64,000 nt of DNA from NCBI RefSeq assembly GCF_000166135.1, contig NC_014666.1, positions 434,001 through 498,000 of the forward strand, written 5' to 3'. Every line of letters begins with the position of its first letter. The stretch's first letter is position 1. Both the position numbers and the translations under genes were made by a program. Shown piece by piece: positions 25,282-34,683 of the stretch. Source of the stretch: Pseudofrankia inefficax (lineage in GTDB: Bacteria; Actinomycetota; Actinomycetes; Frankiales; Frankiaceae). The notes below the pieces were generated by a model. It did no database searches. It had not been told where the DNA came from and saw only the letters and a list, made by a program, of their open reading frames with translations.

Positions 25282-26397
25282 ATGACCGCCGAGATGCTGC
25301 GTGCCCCCGCCGAGGTCAAGTACGCCGCCGAGCTGGACTGGCTGGAGTCCGTCGACGGCGGGCCGAGGCCGTACTCGTGGCGGCTGAGCCCGCGGATGGT
25401 CCGGCTGTTCGTGCTCGGCTCGCGTCCGGCTGACGGCCTCGACCGGGACGTCGACCAGAAGTGGTTCGGTGACCCGAGCCTCGTCGAGCGAGCGATCGTC
25501 ACCCTTGCGTCTGACCGCGGCCTGCTGCTGATCGGCGATCCCGGCACCGGCAAGAGCTGGCTCGCCGAGCTGCTCGCCGCCGCGATCAGCCGGGACTCGA
25601 CGCTGGTCGTCCAGGGCACGGCCGGCACCACCGAGGACCACATCAAGTACTCGTGGAACGTCTCGATGGTGATCGCCAAGGGGCAGTCCAGGGAGTCGAT
25701 GATCCCGTCGCCGATCATGACGGCGATGGAGCGTGGCGTGATCGGCCGGTTCGAGGAGCTGACCCGCTCGACGAGTGACGTGCAGGACGCGCTGATCTCG
25801 ATCCTCTCCGAGAAGTACGTGTCGATTCCTGAACTGGACACCGACAGCATCGCGTTCGCGAAACCCGGCTTTTCGATCATCGCGACCGCGAACAGCCGGG
25901 ACCGGGGCGTCAACGAGCTCTCCTCTGCACTCAAGCGGCGGTTCAACTTCATTCGCATCCCCGTCGTTACGAACAAGCGCAGCGAGGCCGACATCGTTCG
26001 GTTCCGCACCGCCGAGCTGCTGCGCCGCCATGAGATCGACCTGGACGTGCCGCCGACGCTGCTCGACATCCTGCTGCAGAGCTTCGCCGACCTCCGGGCG
26101 GCGTCCGCGGCCGCGACCAGCGACGACGAGAGGCTTGAGTCGGCGCTGTCGACGGCCGAGCAGATCGGTGTGCTCGAGGACGCGATCCTGCACAGCCGGT
26201 TCTTCGGGGATCGGGCGCTGACCGCCGGCACGCTCGCCGGCTCGCTGGTCGGTTCGCTCGCCCGGCGCAGTCCGGAGGATCTGGCAATTCTCAACAAGTA
26301 CTGGCACGGCGTCGTAGAGCCGCGCAGCAAGTCCGACGGCGGGCTGTGGCCGGACTTCCTCGAAGGTGGCCGCCAGGCGATTGCCACCCTCTCGTGA
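25282..26397 (+). CDS. MoxR-type AAA+ ATPase
   Basis: A 371-residue ATPase. Walker A is LLIGDPGTGKSWLAE (GKS at 90-92), the Walker B-like segment is GVIGRFEELTRSTSDVQDAL, sensor 1 is IIATANSRDRGVNELSSALK and the arginine finger region is KRRFNFIRIP. These match the MoxR branch of AAA+ proteins, which act with VWA partners as chaperones that reshape target proteins. The upstream VWA gene is the likely partner. The stop overlaps the GTG of the DUF5682-type gene (GTGA), so both products should be made together. Confidence 0.9.
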   Translation: MTAEMLRAPAEVKYAAELDWLESVDGGPRPYSWRLSPRMVRLFVLGSRPADGLDRDVDQKWFGDPSLVERAIVTLASDRGLLLIGDPGTGKSWLAELLAAAISRDSTLVVQGTAGTTEDHIKYSWNVSMVIAKGQSRESMIPSPIMTAMERGVIGRFEELTRSTSDVQDALISILSEKYVSIPELDTDSIAFAKPGFSIIATANSRDRGVNELSSALKRRFNFIRIPVVTNKRSEADIVRFRTAELLRRHEIDLDVPPTLLDILLQSFADLRAASAAATSDDERLESALSTAEQIGVLEDAILHSRFFGDRALTAGTLAGSLVGSLARRSPEDLAILNKYWHGVVEPRSKSDGGLWPDFLEGGRQAIATLS

Positions 26398-29300
26398 CGG
26401 TGTCGCCCGAGCTGGCGGAGCCGGCCGACGTCGCGTCGTTCGAGCAGCTCAGAGCGCGACTGGTCGAAGCGGCCGGCGCCTTCGCGGCGGACTCGGCCGC
26501 GCTGGCCGAGATCACGACCGGGCTCGTCGACGACGTCTCCTGGATGTTGCGGGAGCCGTTGGAGATCTTCCCGGTCTGCCACCACTCGCCAGCATCAGCG
26601 CTGGCGATGAGCCGGCGGCTGCGGGAGAAGCGGCCGCGGGTCATCTACCTGGAACTGTGTGAGGATCTGCGGCCGTTGCTCGGCGAGCTGCGCAACTGCC
26701 GGCTCCCCGTCGCGGTGCAGGCCTTCGCGCACGAGCTGGCCGGGTTCCCGACCGGTTGGGGTCCGCTCAGCGTCGTCGCGCCGCTCACCGAGGCGTCGGC
26801 CGAGTACCAGGCGATCGCGTACGCCCTGGACACCCCGGGAGTCGAGCTGGTCCTGGTCGACTGGTCGGCCGACCACGTCTTCCAGTGGGAAGCCCAGTCT
26901 GACGGGGCGACGGCGCCGGCAGGTCCGGACGATGCCGAGGGCCGGCCCGTCGACCCCGACCGGGCCGAGGAGGCGGCCCTGCACGGCGACGCCGTCGGTA
27001 TCGAGATCGGTGACCTGCGGCCCCGGTTCGCCGAGCTGGAGGCGTTCCTGCTCGCGCATGGGCGGGTGCGGCACTGGTCCGAGTGGTGGGACCAGTACGC
27101 CGAACAGCCGCTTCTCGACGCCGACTATGGCGTCTACCGGCAGGCGATGGCGCTGATCGGGAGTCTGTTCCGCCGCCTGCGCCCGGGCGGTCCCGACGAC
27201 CGGCTGGCCCGGGACGAGGAACGCGAGCGCCACATGTGGACTCGTATCCGTGAGCATCTGGCCAACTCTGGCGTCGACCGGTCAGATTGTCTGTACGTCT
27301 GCGGTGCGTTCCATGCCGTCAGCCGTGTGCCCGAGTTCGGCACGCTGCACGCGGCCGAACCGGCACCATTTCCGGAGCCATCGGTGCTGGCGAATCCTGC
27401 CCGGGAGACTGGGCTGGCCGAGCCCGCTGGCTACAGGATTCGGCCGGTGACGGCCACCTCCTGGCTGTACGGCTTGATTCCGTCGAGCCATTCGGCGATC
27501 GAAGCGCAGTTCGGGCTGGCCGGAGGATCGGTCTCGATCGCGCAGGCGACTTGGGCGAAGGCGCTCCAGCGTTCGGGAGCCACGCCGTTTCGGCTCGCTG
27601 GTAAGCCGGGCGAAGCCGGGCCGGGCAAGCGGCCGTCGGCCCGTGCCCCCCGTTCGGCGAAGGCAGGTTCCACTGGCAAAGACGGGTCCCGCGCGGCCTT
27701 GCTCGGCGGGCCGGCCACCGGCGCGCCCAGGGGCGGCGAGGCGGACGCTGGCCAGGCAGGTCTCGGCAGCGGGCCGACCGAGGTCTACATCGACCGGCTA
27801 GCCGGTTTCCTCGAACGGCCGCCAGCGCTGGACGCGCTCGACGAGGCGGAGTTGCTCGGCTGGAGTGTCGACATCGTCCGGCTCGCGCGGCGCGGTGGCT
27901 ATCTCGCCAGCACCGCCGACGCGATCGCCGTATTCGAGACGTCGATCCTGCTCGCCGGGCTGCGCAACAGGGCCCGGCCCACGCCGTACGACTTCCAGGA
28001 CGCGGCCGTCACCTGCATCGAGAAGGACGTCGTTCCTGGCCGCCGGGACGTGCGCCGGCTGTGCGAGATCCTGCTCGGTGGCGACCGCGTCGGTCAGGTC
28101 GGCTACGACGCCCTGCCTCCGCTGGCTCGCGACGTTCTGGACCGGCTAGCTCCGCTGGGCCTCGACCTTGAGAAACGCACCGTCCAACGCGCACTGCTCG
28201 ACCTGACGGCGCGCCCAGAGCTGGCCGCCTGCTCGCGGCTGCTGTGGATGCTGCGTTACCTGCTGCCCGACGGGGCCATCCGGCCGATTCTCGGTGTCCG
28301 GCGGCTCGGCGAGACCTCGCCACAGGAGAGCTGGGACCTGGCGATCGGCCGCCACCAGCGAGCGATCATCGAGCTGGGCTACGAGGCCGTCACCGTCGAG
28401 CAGGCACTGGAGCAGCGGCTGCGTAAGGCGGTCTGGGCTCCGGACGCAACGGCGTCCCGCGCGCTCGCCGCGGTCGAGGACGCCATCCTGTTCCTGGGCG
28501 GCCGTCGCCTCGCCGACGAGCTCGGCGCTCGCGCCGTCGAGCTGCTCACCGCCGAACGGACCGTCGACGACGCGCCTGAGGTGCTGCGCCGCATCCGTCG
28601 GCTGCTCGACTACTACCGAGTCAACGGGCCAAGCCTGCCGGGATGGTGCGAAGAATTCGTCAAGGGCGGCTACGCCCACTACTGCACCCTGCTGCCGACG
28701 GCATTCGCCGCCGAGGACGTCGGTGTTCGCCAGGTCGCGTCGATGCTCGGGTTCCTGCTGACGATGGAGAACCTCGCCCTGGCACTCGGCTGCGACCGCG
28801 CCCAGCTGGACCTGGCCGTGCGCCAGTCGCATCCTGAGGCTCCGGACCGGGTGGCCCTCCTCTGGGCGGCGCAGTCGCGGCTTGGCCAGCTGTCCATGTA
28901 CGAGCTGCGGGTTCGTTGCGACGACCTCATCGCAAACCCGCTGGTCATCCCGACATTCCCGCGCTATCTCGTGGGTTTCGTGCAGGCGGTCGAGCCAGTA
29001 CCGGGGCTGGCCGCGTTCGTCGTCGAGGTGATCTCCAAGGCGTTCGCCAGCCTGCCCGACGCGGTGCTGCTTCCGTGGCTGCCGACGCTGATCGCGGCCT
29101 TGCGGAAGGACGCCGCCGACCACGTCTCGACGCTCGTCCGGGAGGCGGCCCGCACCTTCCCCTCCGGCCTCCCGGACCTGGACGCCTGGACGCCACCATG
29201 GTCGGAGCGCTCGCCGGTGGCTGGGCCGACGAGCGCCGCGGCCAGCTCGAACGTCGGCTCGTCGCCCGCTGGCACCGTGCGCCGCCCGACCGCCCCGACG

Positions 29301-29519
29301 GTGGTGACCCTGCTCGGCCGATACCCGGCTGCCACCGACGCGGTGGCCGCGTTGCTGGGAGTTACCGGCGAGTGGTCGGCGATCACCGCGACCAGGCACG
29401 AGCAACCTGTCGAATGGTCTGACCGAGCCGGCCGGAGCACGAACACCGTCGCGGCGCTTCTGGCCACCCATCCGGCGACCGCCGCCGCCGTGCACGGCCT
29501 GATCACGGGCTCGGCTTGA
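26394..29519 (+). CDS. Large DUF5682-type protein, effector candidate
   Basis: About 1041 residues, the largest gene here. The N-terminal 320 residues look like the DUF5682 family as I know it: IFPVCHHSPASALAMSRRLR (HHSP at 63-66), YLELCEDLRPLL, and later YVCGAFHAVSRVPEFG. Conserved His and acidic residues in these stretches could form an active or metal site, as in TraB/ChaN-like folds. A basic, Gly/Ala-rich linker (about 405-465) separates a helical C-terminal half with many Arg and Leu, interrupted by YYRVNGPSLPGWCEEFVKGGY. Its GTG overlaps the MoxR stop. In MoxR-VWA clusters the third, variable partner is thought to be the target or effector; that role is inferred here. Confidence 0.78.
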   Translation: MTVSPELAEPADVASFEQLRARLVEAAGAFAADSAALAEITTGLVDDVSWMLREPLEIFPVCHHSPASALAMSRRLREKRPRVIYLELCEDLRPLLGELRNCRLPVAVQAFAHELAGFPTGWGPLSVVAPLTEASAEYQAIAYALDTPGVELVLVDWSADHVFQWEAQSDGATAPAGPDDAEGRPVDPDRAEEAALHGDAVGIEIGDLRPRFAELEAFLLAHGRVRHWSEWWDQYAEQPLLDADYGVYRQAMALIGSLFRRLRPGGPDDRLARDEERERHMWTRIREHLANSGVDRSDCLYVCGAFHAVSRVPEFGTLHAAEPAPFPEPSVLANPARETGLAEPAGYRIRPVTATSWLYGLIPSSHSAIEAQFGLAGGSVSIAQATWAKALQRSGATPFRLAGKPGEAGPGKRPSARAPRSAKAGSTGKDGSRAALLGGPATGAPRGGEADAGQAGLGSGPTEVYIDRLAGFLERPPALDALDEAELLGWSVDIVRLARRGGYLASTADAIAVFETSILLAGLRNRARPTPYDFQDAAVTCIEKDVVPGRRDVRRLCEILLGGDRVGQVGYDALPPLARDVLDRLAPLGLDLEKRTVQRALLDLTARPELAACSRLLWMLRYLLPDGAIRPILGVRRLGETSPQESWDLAIGRHQRAIIELGYEAVTVEQALEQRLRKAVWAPDATASRALAAVEDAILFLGGRRLADELGARAVELLTAERTVDDAPEVLRRIRRLLDYYRVNGPSLPGWCEEFVKGGYAHYCTLLPTAFAAEDVGVRQVASMLGFLLTMENLALALGCDRAQLDLAVRQSHPEAPDRVALLWAAQSRLGQLSMYELRVRCDDLIANPLVIPTFPRYLVGFVQAVEPVPGLAAFVVEVISKAFASLPDAVLLPWLPTLIAALRKDAADHVSTLVREAARTFPSGLPDLDAWTPPWSERSPVAGPTSAAASSNVGSSPAGTVRRPTAPTVVTLLGRYPAATDAVAALLGVTGEWSAITATRHEQPVEWSDRAGRSTNTVAALLATHPATAAAVHGLITGSA

Positions 29520-29541
29520 AGGTTCGAGACTGGGTCGAGAG

Positions 29542-30540
29542 CTAGCCGGCCTGCGCGTCGCCGGGAAGCGCGAAGACGCCCGGCGAGAGGACGACGGCGA
29601 GACCGTCGTCCAAGAGGCCGCGCAACGCGCGGTCGCGCTGGATGGGCTCGTCCCAGGCTGCGTCGAGCAGCGTCGCGTGGACCGGCCCGTCCGCCTCGCG
29701 CAGCACCGCGAGCAGACGGCCGCGGACCTGGCGGTCGGTTCCGGCGTAGCCCTGCGGCTTGCGGGCCGGGCCGTCGGCCGGCGGGCTGCCGGCGAGCAGC
29801 CAGGCGCACCGCTCCCGCACCGGACAGCCCGCGCACCGCGGTGCCCGGGCGACGCAGACGAGCGCCCCGAGCTCCATGAACGCGGCGCTGGCCCGGGCCG
29901 CCGTCTCCGCGTCGGCCGGCAGCAGATCCTCGACGAGGGCGAGATCCTTCCGGCTCACGGCAACTGGTCCTTCGGCCCGGCCCTCGATGGCCCGAGCGAC
30001 CAGACGGCGGACGTTCACGTCGATCACCGGCTGCCGCTGTCGGAAGGCGAACGCTGTCACCGCCCGCGCGGTGTAGGTGCCGATGCCTGGCAGGGCGAGC
30101 AGATCATCCAGGTTGTCCGGGACCGCGCCGCCATGCCGTTCGACGATCGCGGTGGCCGCCTGGTGCAGGCGCAGGGCCCGACGCGGGTAGCCGAGCCTGC
30201 CCCACATCCGCACCGCCTCACCCGAGGGCTCGGCGGCGAGGGCGGCCGGATCGGGCCATCTGGCGAGCCAGGCCTCGTAGACCGGCAGCACCCGGTTGAC
30301 CGGCGTCTGCTGCAGCATGACCTCGCTGACCAGCACCGCCCACGGCCCGGCCTCGGGCCGCCGCCAGGGGAGCTCCCGCGCGACCAGGCCAAACCACTCC
30401 AGCACCGGCTCGGCGAACGGTCGCTCGCCGTCCTCGGTCTTGTGAGCGCCGCCGAAGGTACCGGCGGCATCCCCGACGAGGCCGGCGGCTGGCAGGTGAG
30501 CGACGGCGGCGTCGGTGCGTCCGTCCTGGTTACCGTTCAT
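29542..30540 (-). CDS. mutY: Adenine DNA glycosylase MutY
   Basis: About 332 residues. MutY removes adenine mispaired with 8-oxoguanine. Visible are SEVMLQQTPVNRV with the catalytic Glu (residue 73), the helix-hairpin-helix LPGIGTYTARAVTAFAF, VIDVNVRRLVAR with the catalytic Asp, and the [4Fe-4S] ligands C-x6-C-x2-C-x5-C (CVARAPRCAGCPVRERC). After the cluster only about 90 residues remain with no complete MutT-like domain, as is usual in actinobacterial MutY. I set the start at the ATG at 30540; a frame open to 30801 crosses repeat A and has no conserved sequence. It is convergent with the DUF5682-type gene. Confidence 0.93.
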   Translation of the reverse strand: MNGNQDGRTDAAVAHLPAAGLVGDAAGTFGGAHKTEDGERPFAEPVLEWFGLVARELPWRRPEAGPWAVLVSEVMLQQTPVNRVLPVYEAWLARWPDPAALAAEPSGEAVRMWGRLGYPRRALRLHQAATAIVERHGGAVPDNLDDLLALPGIGTYTARAVTAFAFRQRQPVIDVNVRRLVARAIEGRAEGPVAVSRKDLALVEDLLPADAETAARASAAFMELGALVCVARAPRCAGCPVRERCAWLLAGSPPADGPARKPQGYAGTDRQVRGRLLAVLREADGPVHATLLDAAWDEPIQRDRALRGLLDDGLAVVLSPGVFALPGDAQAG

Positions 30541-30886
30541 CGTTTGCCATCGTGCCAGTACGCCCTGGGCCGGCCGGCAGGCCCTTGGCTCGGCCGGCGG
30601 GCGGTTGACTAGTCCGTCGACCGATCCGGCTGAGGTGGTCAACCCGACCCGTCGCCGATAGATAGATACGGACAAACAAGCCAAATCATGGCAATCCGAA
30701 TATAGAACTCGCGAACATTCCGCCATCGGACGTCGCCTGCCGCTTCTTGATCGCCGTTTGAGCCCTCGGGTGGTTGCGATCGAGGCGTCTTTACGACCCA
30801 TGGAGGGCCGAAACGGCGATCAAGAATGGGCTCTCCGGCGGGCCACGGCGTGGTGCGGTTCCGGTGTTGGCCGCGGCTCGGGGGTG
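30541..30886. other. Intergenic region between disA and mutY
   Basis: Holds copy A of the dispersed palindrome (30744-30826). The left half (30640-30730) is comparatively A/T-rich (GATAGATACGGACAAACAAG) and should include the mutY promoter (minus strand), but no clear -35/-10 pair stands out. Confidence 0.55.
30744..30826. repeat. Dispersed palindromic repeat, copy A
   Basis: Arms 30744-30767 and 30803-30826 (24 bases each) are inverse complements with two mismatches, ending TTCTTGATCGCCGTTT and AAACGGCGATCAAGAA. The ~35-base centre is not conserved in the other copies (36751-36827 and 61374-61448). It lies just past the disA stop. Confidence 0.85.
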
Positions 30887-31966
30887 CTAGGCGTAGCGCT
30901 CCAGGATGGAGGATTCGGCCAGGCGGGACAGGCCTTCGCGGACGGCCTTGGCGCGGGTCTCGCCCACGCCCTCGACAGCCTGGAGGTCGTCGACACCGGC
31001 GGCTAGCAGCTTCTGCAGCGTGGTGAAGTGGTCGACCAGGCGGTCGACGATCAGCCGGGGCAGGCGGGGGATCTTGGCGAGCATCCGGTAGCCCCGGGGG
31101 CTGATCTGGCGGTCCAGGGCATCCGCGCCCGAGCCGAAGCCGAGCGCGCGGGCCAGCGCCGTCAGGTCCAGCAGATCGGTGGCGGACATCGCGGCCAGGT
31201 CGGTGAGCACCTCGGCCGGGGAGCCGACCTTCGCGCCGACGGGCTGGTAGTCGCGCACCGTCAGCTCACGCTCGGTCTCGACGCCGGCCATCAGCTCCTC
31301 GAGCTGGAGCGACAGCAGCCGGCCGTCGGTGCCGAGCTCGACGACGTAGCCCTCGATCTCGTCCGCGATCCGGCGGACCATCTCGAGGCGCTGCAGCACC
31401 GAGATCGCGTCCCGGACGGTGACCAGGTCCTCGATCTCCAGCGCGGACAGCGTGCCCGCGACCTCGTCGAGGCGCTGCTTGTAGCGCTCCAGGGTCGCCA
31501 GCGCCTGGTTCGCCCGGGAGAGGATCGCGGCCGAGTCATCCAGCACGTAGCGGCGGCCGCCGACGTACAGCGCGATGATCCGCATCGACTGGCTCACCGA
31601 GATCACCGGCAGGGCGGTCTGGCGGGCCACCCGTTCGGCGGTGCGATGGCGGGTGCCGGACTCCTCGGTCGGGATCGTCGGGTCGGGCACCAGGTGGACC
31701 GCGGCCCGCACGATCCGGTTCAGGTCGGTGGAGACGACGATGGCGCCGTCCATCTTGGCCAGTTCGCGCAGGCGGGTCGCGGAGAACTCGACGTCCAGCT
31801 GGAAGCCGCCGGTGCAGACCCCCTCCACGACCTTGTCGTGGCCGAGGACGATCAGCGCGCCGGTGTGGCCGCGGAGGATGCGCTCGAGGCCGTCCCGAAA
31901 GGGGGTTCCCGGCGCCACCGCGGCGAGCGTGGTCCGGAAGGCCTCATCCCCGGGTGGTCCTGCCAT
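30887..31966 (-). CDS. disA: DNA integrity scanning diadenylate cyclase DisA
   Basis: A 359-residue protein that makes c-di-AMP from two ATP and scans DNA for damage. The DAC domain (1-140) has both catalytic motifs: DGA (73-75, [10 protein letters not shown]) and RHR (106-108, [11 protein letters not shown]). A helical spine follows, and the C-terminal helix-hairpin-helix DNA-binding part has [21 protein letters not shown]. Length is normal. It lies downstream of radA on the same strand with 305 bp between, the order conserved in many actinobacteria, where RadA is known to bind and restrain DisA. Confidence 0.96.
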   Translation of the reverse strand: MAGPPGDEAFRTTLAAVAPGTPFRDGLERILRGHTGALIVLGHDKVVEGVCTGGFQLDVEFSATRLRELAKMDGAIVVSTDLNRIVRAAVHLVPDPTIPTEESGTRHRTAERVARQTALPVISVSQSMRIIALYVGGRRYVLDDSAAILSRANQALATLERYKQRLDEVAGTLSALEIEDLVTVRDAISVLQRLEMVRRIADEIEGYVVELGTDGRLLSLQLEELMAGVETERELTVRDYQPVGAKVGSPAEVLTDLAAMSATDLLDLTALARALGFGSGADALDRQISPRGYRMLAKIPRLPRLIVDRLVDHFTTLQKLLAAGVDDLQAVEGVGETRAKAVREGLSRLAESSILERYA

Positions 31967-32271
31967 CAGGTTCCTCTACTCCCTACCGAGACCCTCGGGA
32001 CGACCCACTTTGTCTCGTCGACCGAAGGGTGATCTCCTGCCGCGGTGGTAATCGTATCCAGGCGCTCGGTACCACTACGGACGGCCTCCGACTCGGGTAC
32101 TCCGGCGGGCCGCTGAACATCGGGCTGAATGCGCTGTTTGTGGTGACCTACAGGCTGTACGGAGCTCGTCGCTCGAGGATTTCCAGGCCTGTTCATCACG
32201 GGCGGGGGCGGACGGGTAACGGGAAGCCCACTAGAAGTACGGCGAGCGGGGTTGTTGCCCCGTCCTTCTCG
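31967..32271. other. Intergenic region radA-disA
   Basis: 305 bp between radA and disA, both on the minus strand. A weak hairpin near 32230-32265 (CGGGG-CAACAA-CCCCG on the minus strand, with short flanking complementarity) may end radA transcripts. No other feature is recognised. Confidence 0.45.
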
Positions 32272-33795
32272 CTATCCGTCGTACATGTTCGCGATCGCGG
32301 CATTGAGATCTGTCGCCTCGGTGACAGTCATGCCCTCCGGGACCAGCCCGGACAGGCGAGGGACGAGCGCGCGGCGGAACCCGAGACGCGCGGCGGCGGC
32401 GAGGCGGCGCTCGATGCCGCTGACCGAGCGGATCTCGCCGGTCAGCCCGACCTCGCCGAGGGCGATGAGGTCCGACGGGACGCCTCGGTCCTGGGCGGAG
32501 CTCACCATGGCCAGCGCGACGGCCAGGTCGGCGGCCGGCTCGTGCAGCTTCACCCCTCCGACCGACGCGGTGAAGATGTCCGCGCCGCCGAGCATCCCGA
32601 AGCCCGAGCGCTTCTGCAGCACCGCGGTGATCATCGCGACCCTGGAGCCGTCGAGCCCGGAGACGGCCCGCCTGGGCGGCGGGGGCGCGGGCGCGCCCGC
32701 GCCCCCGCGCCCGTAGCTCTGCGGTGCCACCAGCGCCTGCACCTCCGCGACCAGAGGCCTGCGTCCCTCCACCATGACCGTCACGCAGACGCCGGGCACG
32801 GCGCTCGCCGTCGCGCCCCGGGACAGGAACAGCCCGCTCGGATCGGCGATGCCCCAGATCCCGTTCTCGTTCATCTCGAAGCAGCCGACCTCGTCGGTCG
32901 GCCCATACCGGTTCTTGACGGAACGGATCATCCGAAGGGCGGTCTGCTGGTCACCCTCGAAATGCAGCACCACGTCGACGAGGTGCTCCAACAGCCGCGG
33001 CCCGGCCACCGAGCCGTCCTTCGTCACGTGCCCGACCAGGATCGTCGCCAGGCCCAGTGCCTTGGCCGCGCGGATCAGCGCCGCCGCGACCTCGCGGACC
33101 TGCGTGACGCCTCCGGCGACACCGTCCACCCCTGCGGCGGAGATCGTCTGCACCGAGTCGACGACCAGCAGCGTCGGCTGGACCTCCTCGACGTGACCGA
33201 GCAGCGCGCCGAGGTCGGTCTCGGCCGCGAGCCACAGGTCGGCGTGCAGGGTGCCCGTGCGCCCGGCCCGTAGCCGCACCTGGGCGACAGACTCCTCACC
33301 GGTGACGACGAGGGCCCGGTGGCCGGCCTGGGCACTGCGCGCCGCGACCTCCAGCAACAGCGTCGACTTGCCGACCCCGGGCTCGCCGGCGAGCAGGATG
33401 ACGGCGCCGGGGACCACGCCACCGCCGAGCACCCGGTCGAGCTCGTCGACCCCGGTCGATCTGCGGGCGGCGGGCGACGGGTCGACCTCGGTGACCGGCT
33501 TGGCCGGCGTCGTCACCGTCGCCGGGGCGGTCGCGCCAGAACCCGCGACGGCGGCCCGGCGCGGCGGGGCCTTCTGCGCCTCGAGCGTGCTCCACGCCTG
33601 GCAGCGCGGGCATCGCCCGGCCCACCGGATCGACTCGGCCCCGCACTCGCTGCAGCGGAAGCCGCCGTCGGCCCGCGACCGGCCGGACGCGCCGCCGGCC
33701 GCCCGCCTGCTCGCCGACCCACTGCCGCTGGCCGACGCATTGCCGCTGGAACCCACAACCGCCATGCCGCTGACCGTAGCCGTCGGGTCCGACAT
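32272..33795 (-). CDS. radA: DNA repair protein RadA (Sms)
   Basis: About 507 residues; helps process recombination intermediates. It shows the N-terminal C4 zinc finger FRCSECGAESIRWAGRCPRC, the RecA-like ATPase with Walker A LLAGEPGVGKST and Walker B LLVVDSVQTI, the RadA motif KNRYGPTDEVGCFEM and the Lon-like C-terminal domain (FTASVGGVKLHEPAADLAVA, GEVGLTGEIRSVSGIERRLA). An extra Gly/Ser/Ala-rich region of about 45 residues precedes the zinc finger, making the true start uncertain: 33795 (ATG) is chosen, 33765 is also possible. It sits between lpqE and disA, as in mycobacteria. Confidence 0.94.
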   Translation of the reverse strand: MSDPTATVSGMAVVGSSGNASASGSGSASRRAAGGASGRSRADGGFRCSECGAESIRWAGRCPRCQAWSTLEAQKAPPRRAAVAGSGATAPATVTTPAKPVTEVDPSPAARRSTGVDELDRVLGGGVVPGAVILLAGEPGVGKSTLLLEVAARSAQAGHRALVVTGEESVAQVRLRAGRTGTLHADLWLAAETDLGALLGHVEEVQPTLLVVDSVQTISAAGVDGVAGGVTQVREVAAALIRAAKALGLATILVGHVTKDGSVAGPRLLEHLVDVVLHFEGDQQTALRMIRSVKNRYGPTDEVGCFEMNENGIWGIADPSGLFLSRGATASAVPGVCVTVMVEGRRPLVAEVQALVAPQSYGRGGAGAPAPPPPRRAVSGLDGSRVAMITAVLQKRSGFGMLGGADIFTASVGGVKLHEPAADLAVALAMVSSAQDRGVPSDLIALGEVGLTGEIRSVSGIERRLAAAARLGFRRALVPRLSGLVPEGMTVTEATDLNAAIANMYDG

Positions 33796-34026
33796 GTCTG
33801 GCCGGCGCGGGCTCGGCCGATGCCACAAGCCGCTCGGCCCGCTCAGATGGCTGGCACGCCGCCAGGTCTGGCCGATACCGGGCCGGTCTGAGTCGTGCGC
33901 CGTCCGGCGCGTTCGGTCGACGAACTATCGACGGTGGCCCGCCAGCCCCGCCGGCGCTGAGCCGGCCGGAGCGGTGAGCGGCCCGGCCTGTTCAGCCGGC
34001 TGGGCCGCTCACGGCGTGCCGTGGGT

Positions 34027-34683
34027 TCAGGGAGTGGCGGTGACCGTCGGCGCGACGGTCGGGACGAGCCCGGTCGTCGCCGAGGCGCCGGCGGTCGGCG
34101 TCACGCCCGTGAGGGCCGTCCCGGTTGCCGTCGGGGTCGCGGCCGCGGTGGTGGCCGCGGCGGTCACCGACGGCGCGGCGGACGCGCCCGGCAGCGGTGC
34201 CTCGACCGGCACGTCCAGGGTGACGGCGCCCGCCTTGGCGAACGTGAAGGTCACCTTGGTCGCGGTGCCGATCGGCAGGTTCTTCTTCAGGCCGGTCAGC
34301 GTCGGGGCCGAGCCGTTGGCGATGTAGATCTGGCCGCCGGCCGGCGCCAGGGTCGCCGGGCTGCCCGGGGTGCCCCCGGTCGCGTCCGGCGACGAGATGG
34401 CGACCAGCGCGTCGTCCTGGCTTCCGCCGTTGAACAGGGCGGAGATCACCTGGGCGTCGCCGCCCTGGCTGACCGGGCCGGCCACGTAGACGTTGCGCAG
34501 GTTGATCGTGCCGACGGCACCGTTGGCGGTGTTCGTCGTCGTGCGCGCGAGGTTCGTCATCGCGTCGTTGCCGCTGGCGCACGCCGCGAGCGCGGGAGCG
34601 CCGAGCAGCGCGGCGGCGGCCAGCATCACCGCGCCACGCCGCAACGGATGGGCCGCGGCCCCCTCCCGTGTCTGGCCGTGCAT
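34027..34683 (-). CDS. lpqE: LpqE-like lipoprotein (PCu(A)C-like fold)
   Basis: About 218 residues. Lipobox ALAAC (Cys35) follows a hydrophobic run; the mature part contains INLRNVYVAGP and LVAISSPDATGGTPG, typical of the LpqE family. These share a fold with copper chaperone PCu(A)C proteins, but the Met/His ligands are not evident, so metal binding is doubtful. The C-terminal 55 residues are low complexity, rich in Ala, Thr, Pro and Val. The gene lies upstream of radA on the same strand and divergent to carD, exactly as lpqE in M. tuberculosis. I use the ATG at 34683 that directly precedes the signal peptide. Confidence 0.78.
   Translation of the reverse strand: MHGQTREGAAAHPLRRGAVMLAAAALLGAPALAACASGNDAMTNLARTTTNTANGAVGTINLRNVYVAGPVSQGGDAQVISALFNGGSQDDALVAISSPDATGGTPGSPATLAPAGGQIYIANGSAPTLTGLKKNLPIGTATKVTFTFAKAGAVTLDVPVEAPLPGASAAPSVTAAATTAAATPTATGTALTGVTPTAGASATTGLVPTVAPTVTATP

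Noticed and set aside
24214-26307. Open frame of 697 codons on the minus strand
   Set aside because: Antisense to the VWA and MoxR genes, which have clear catalytic motifs; the frame itself has low-complexity composition and no motif.
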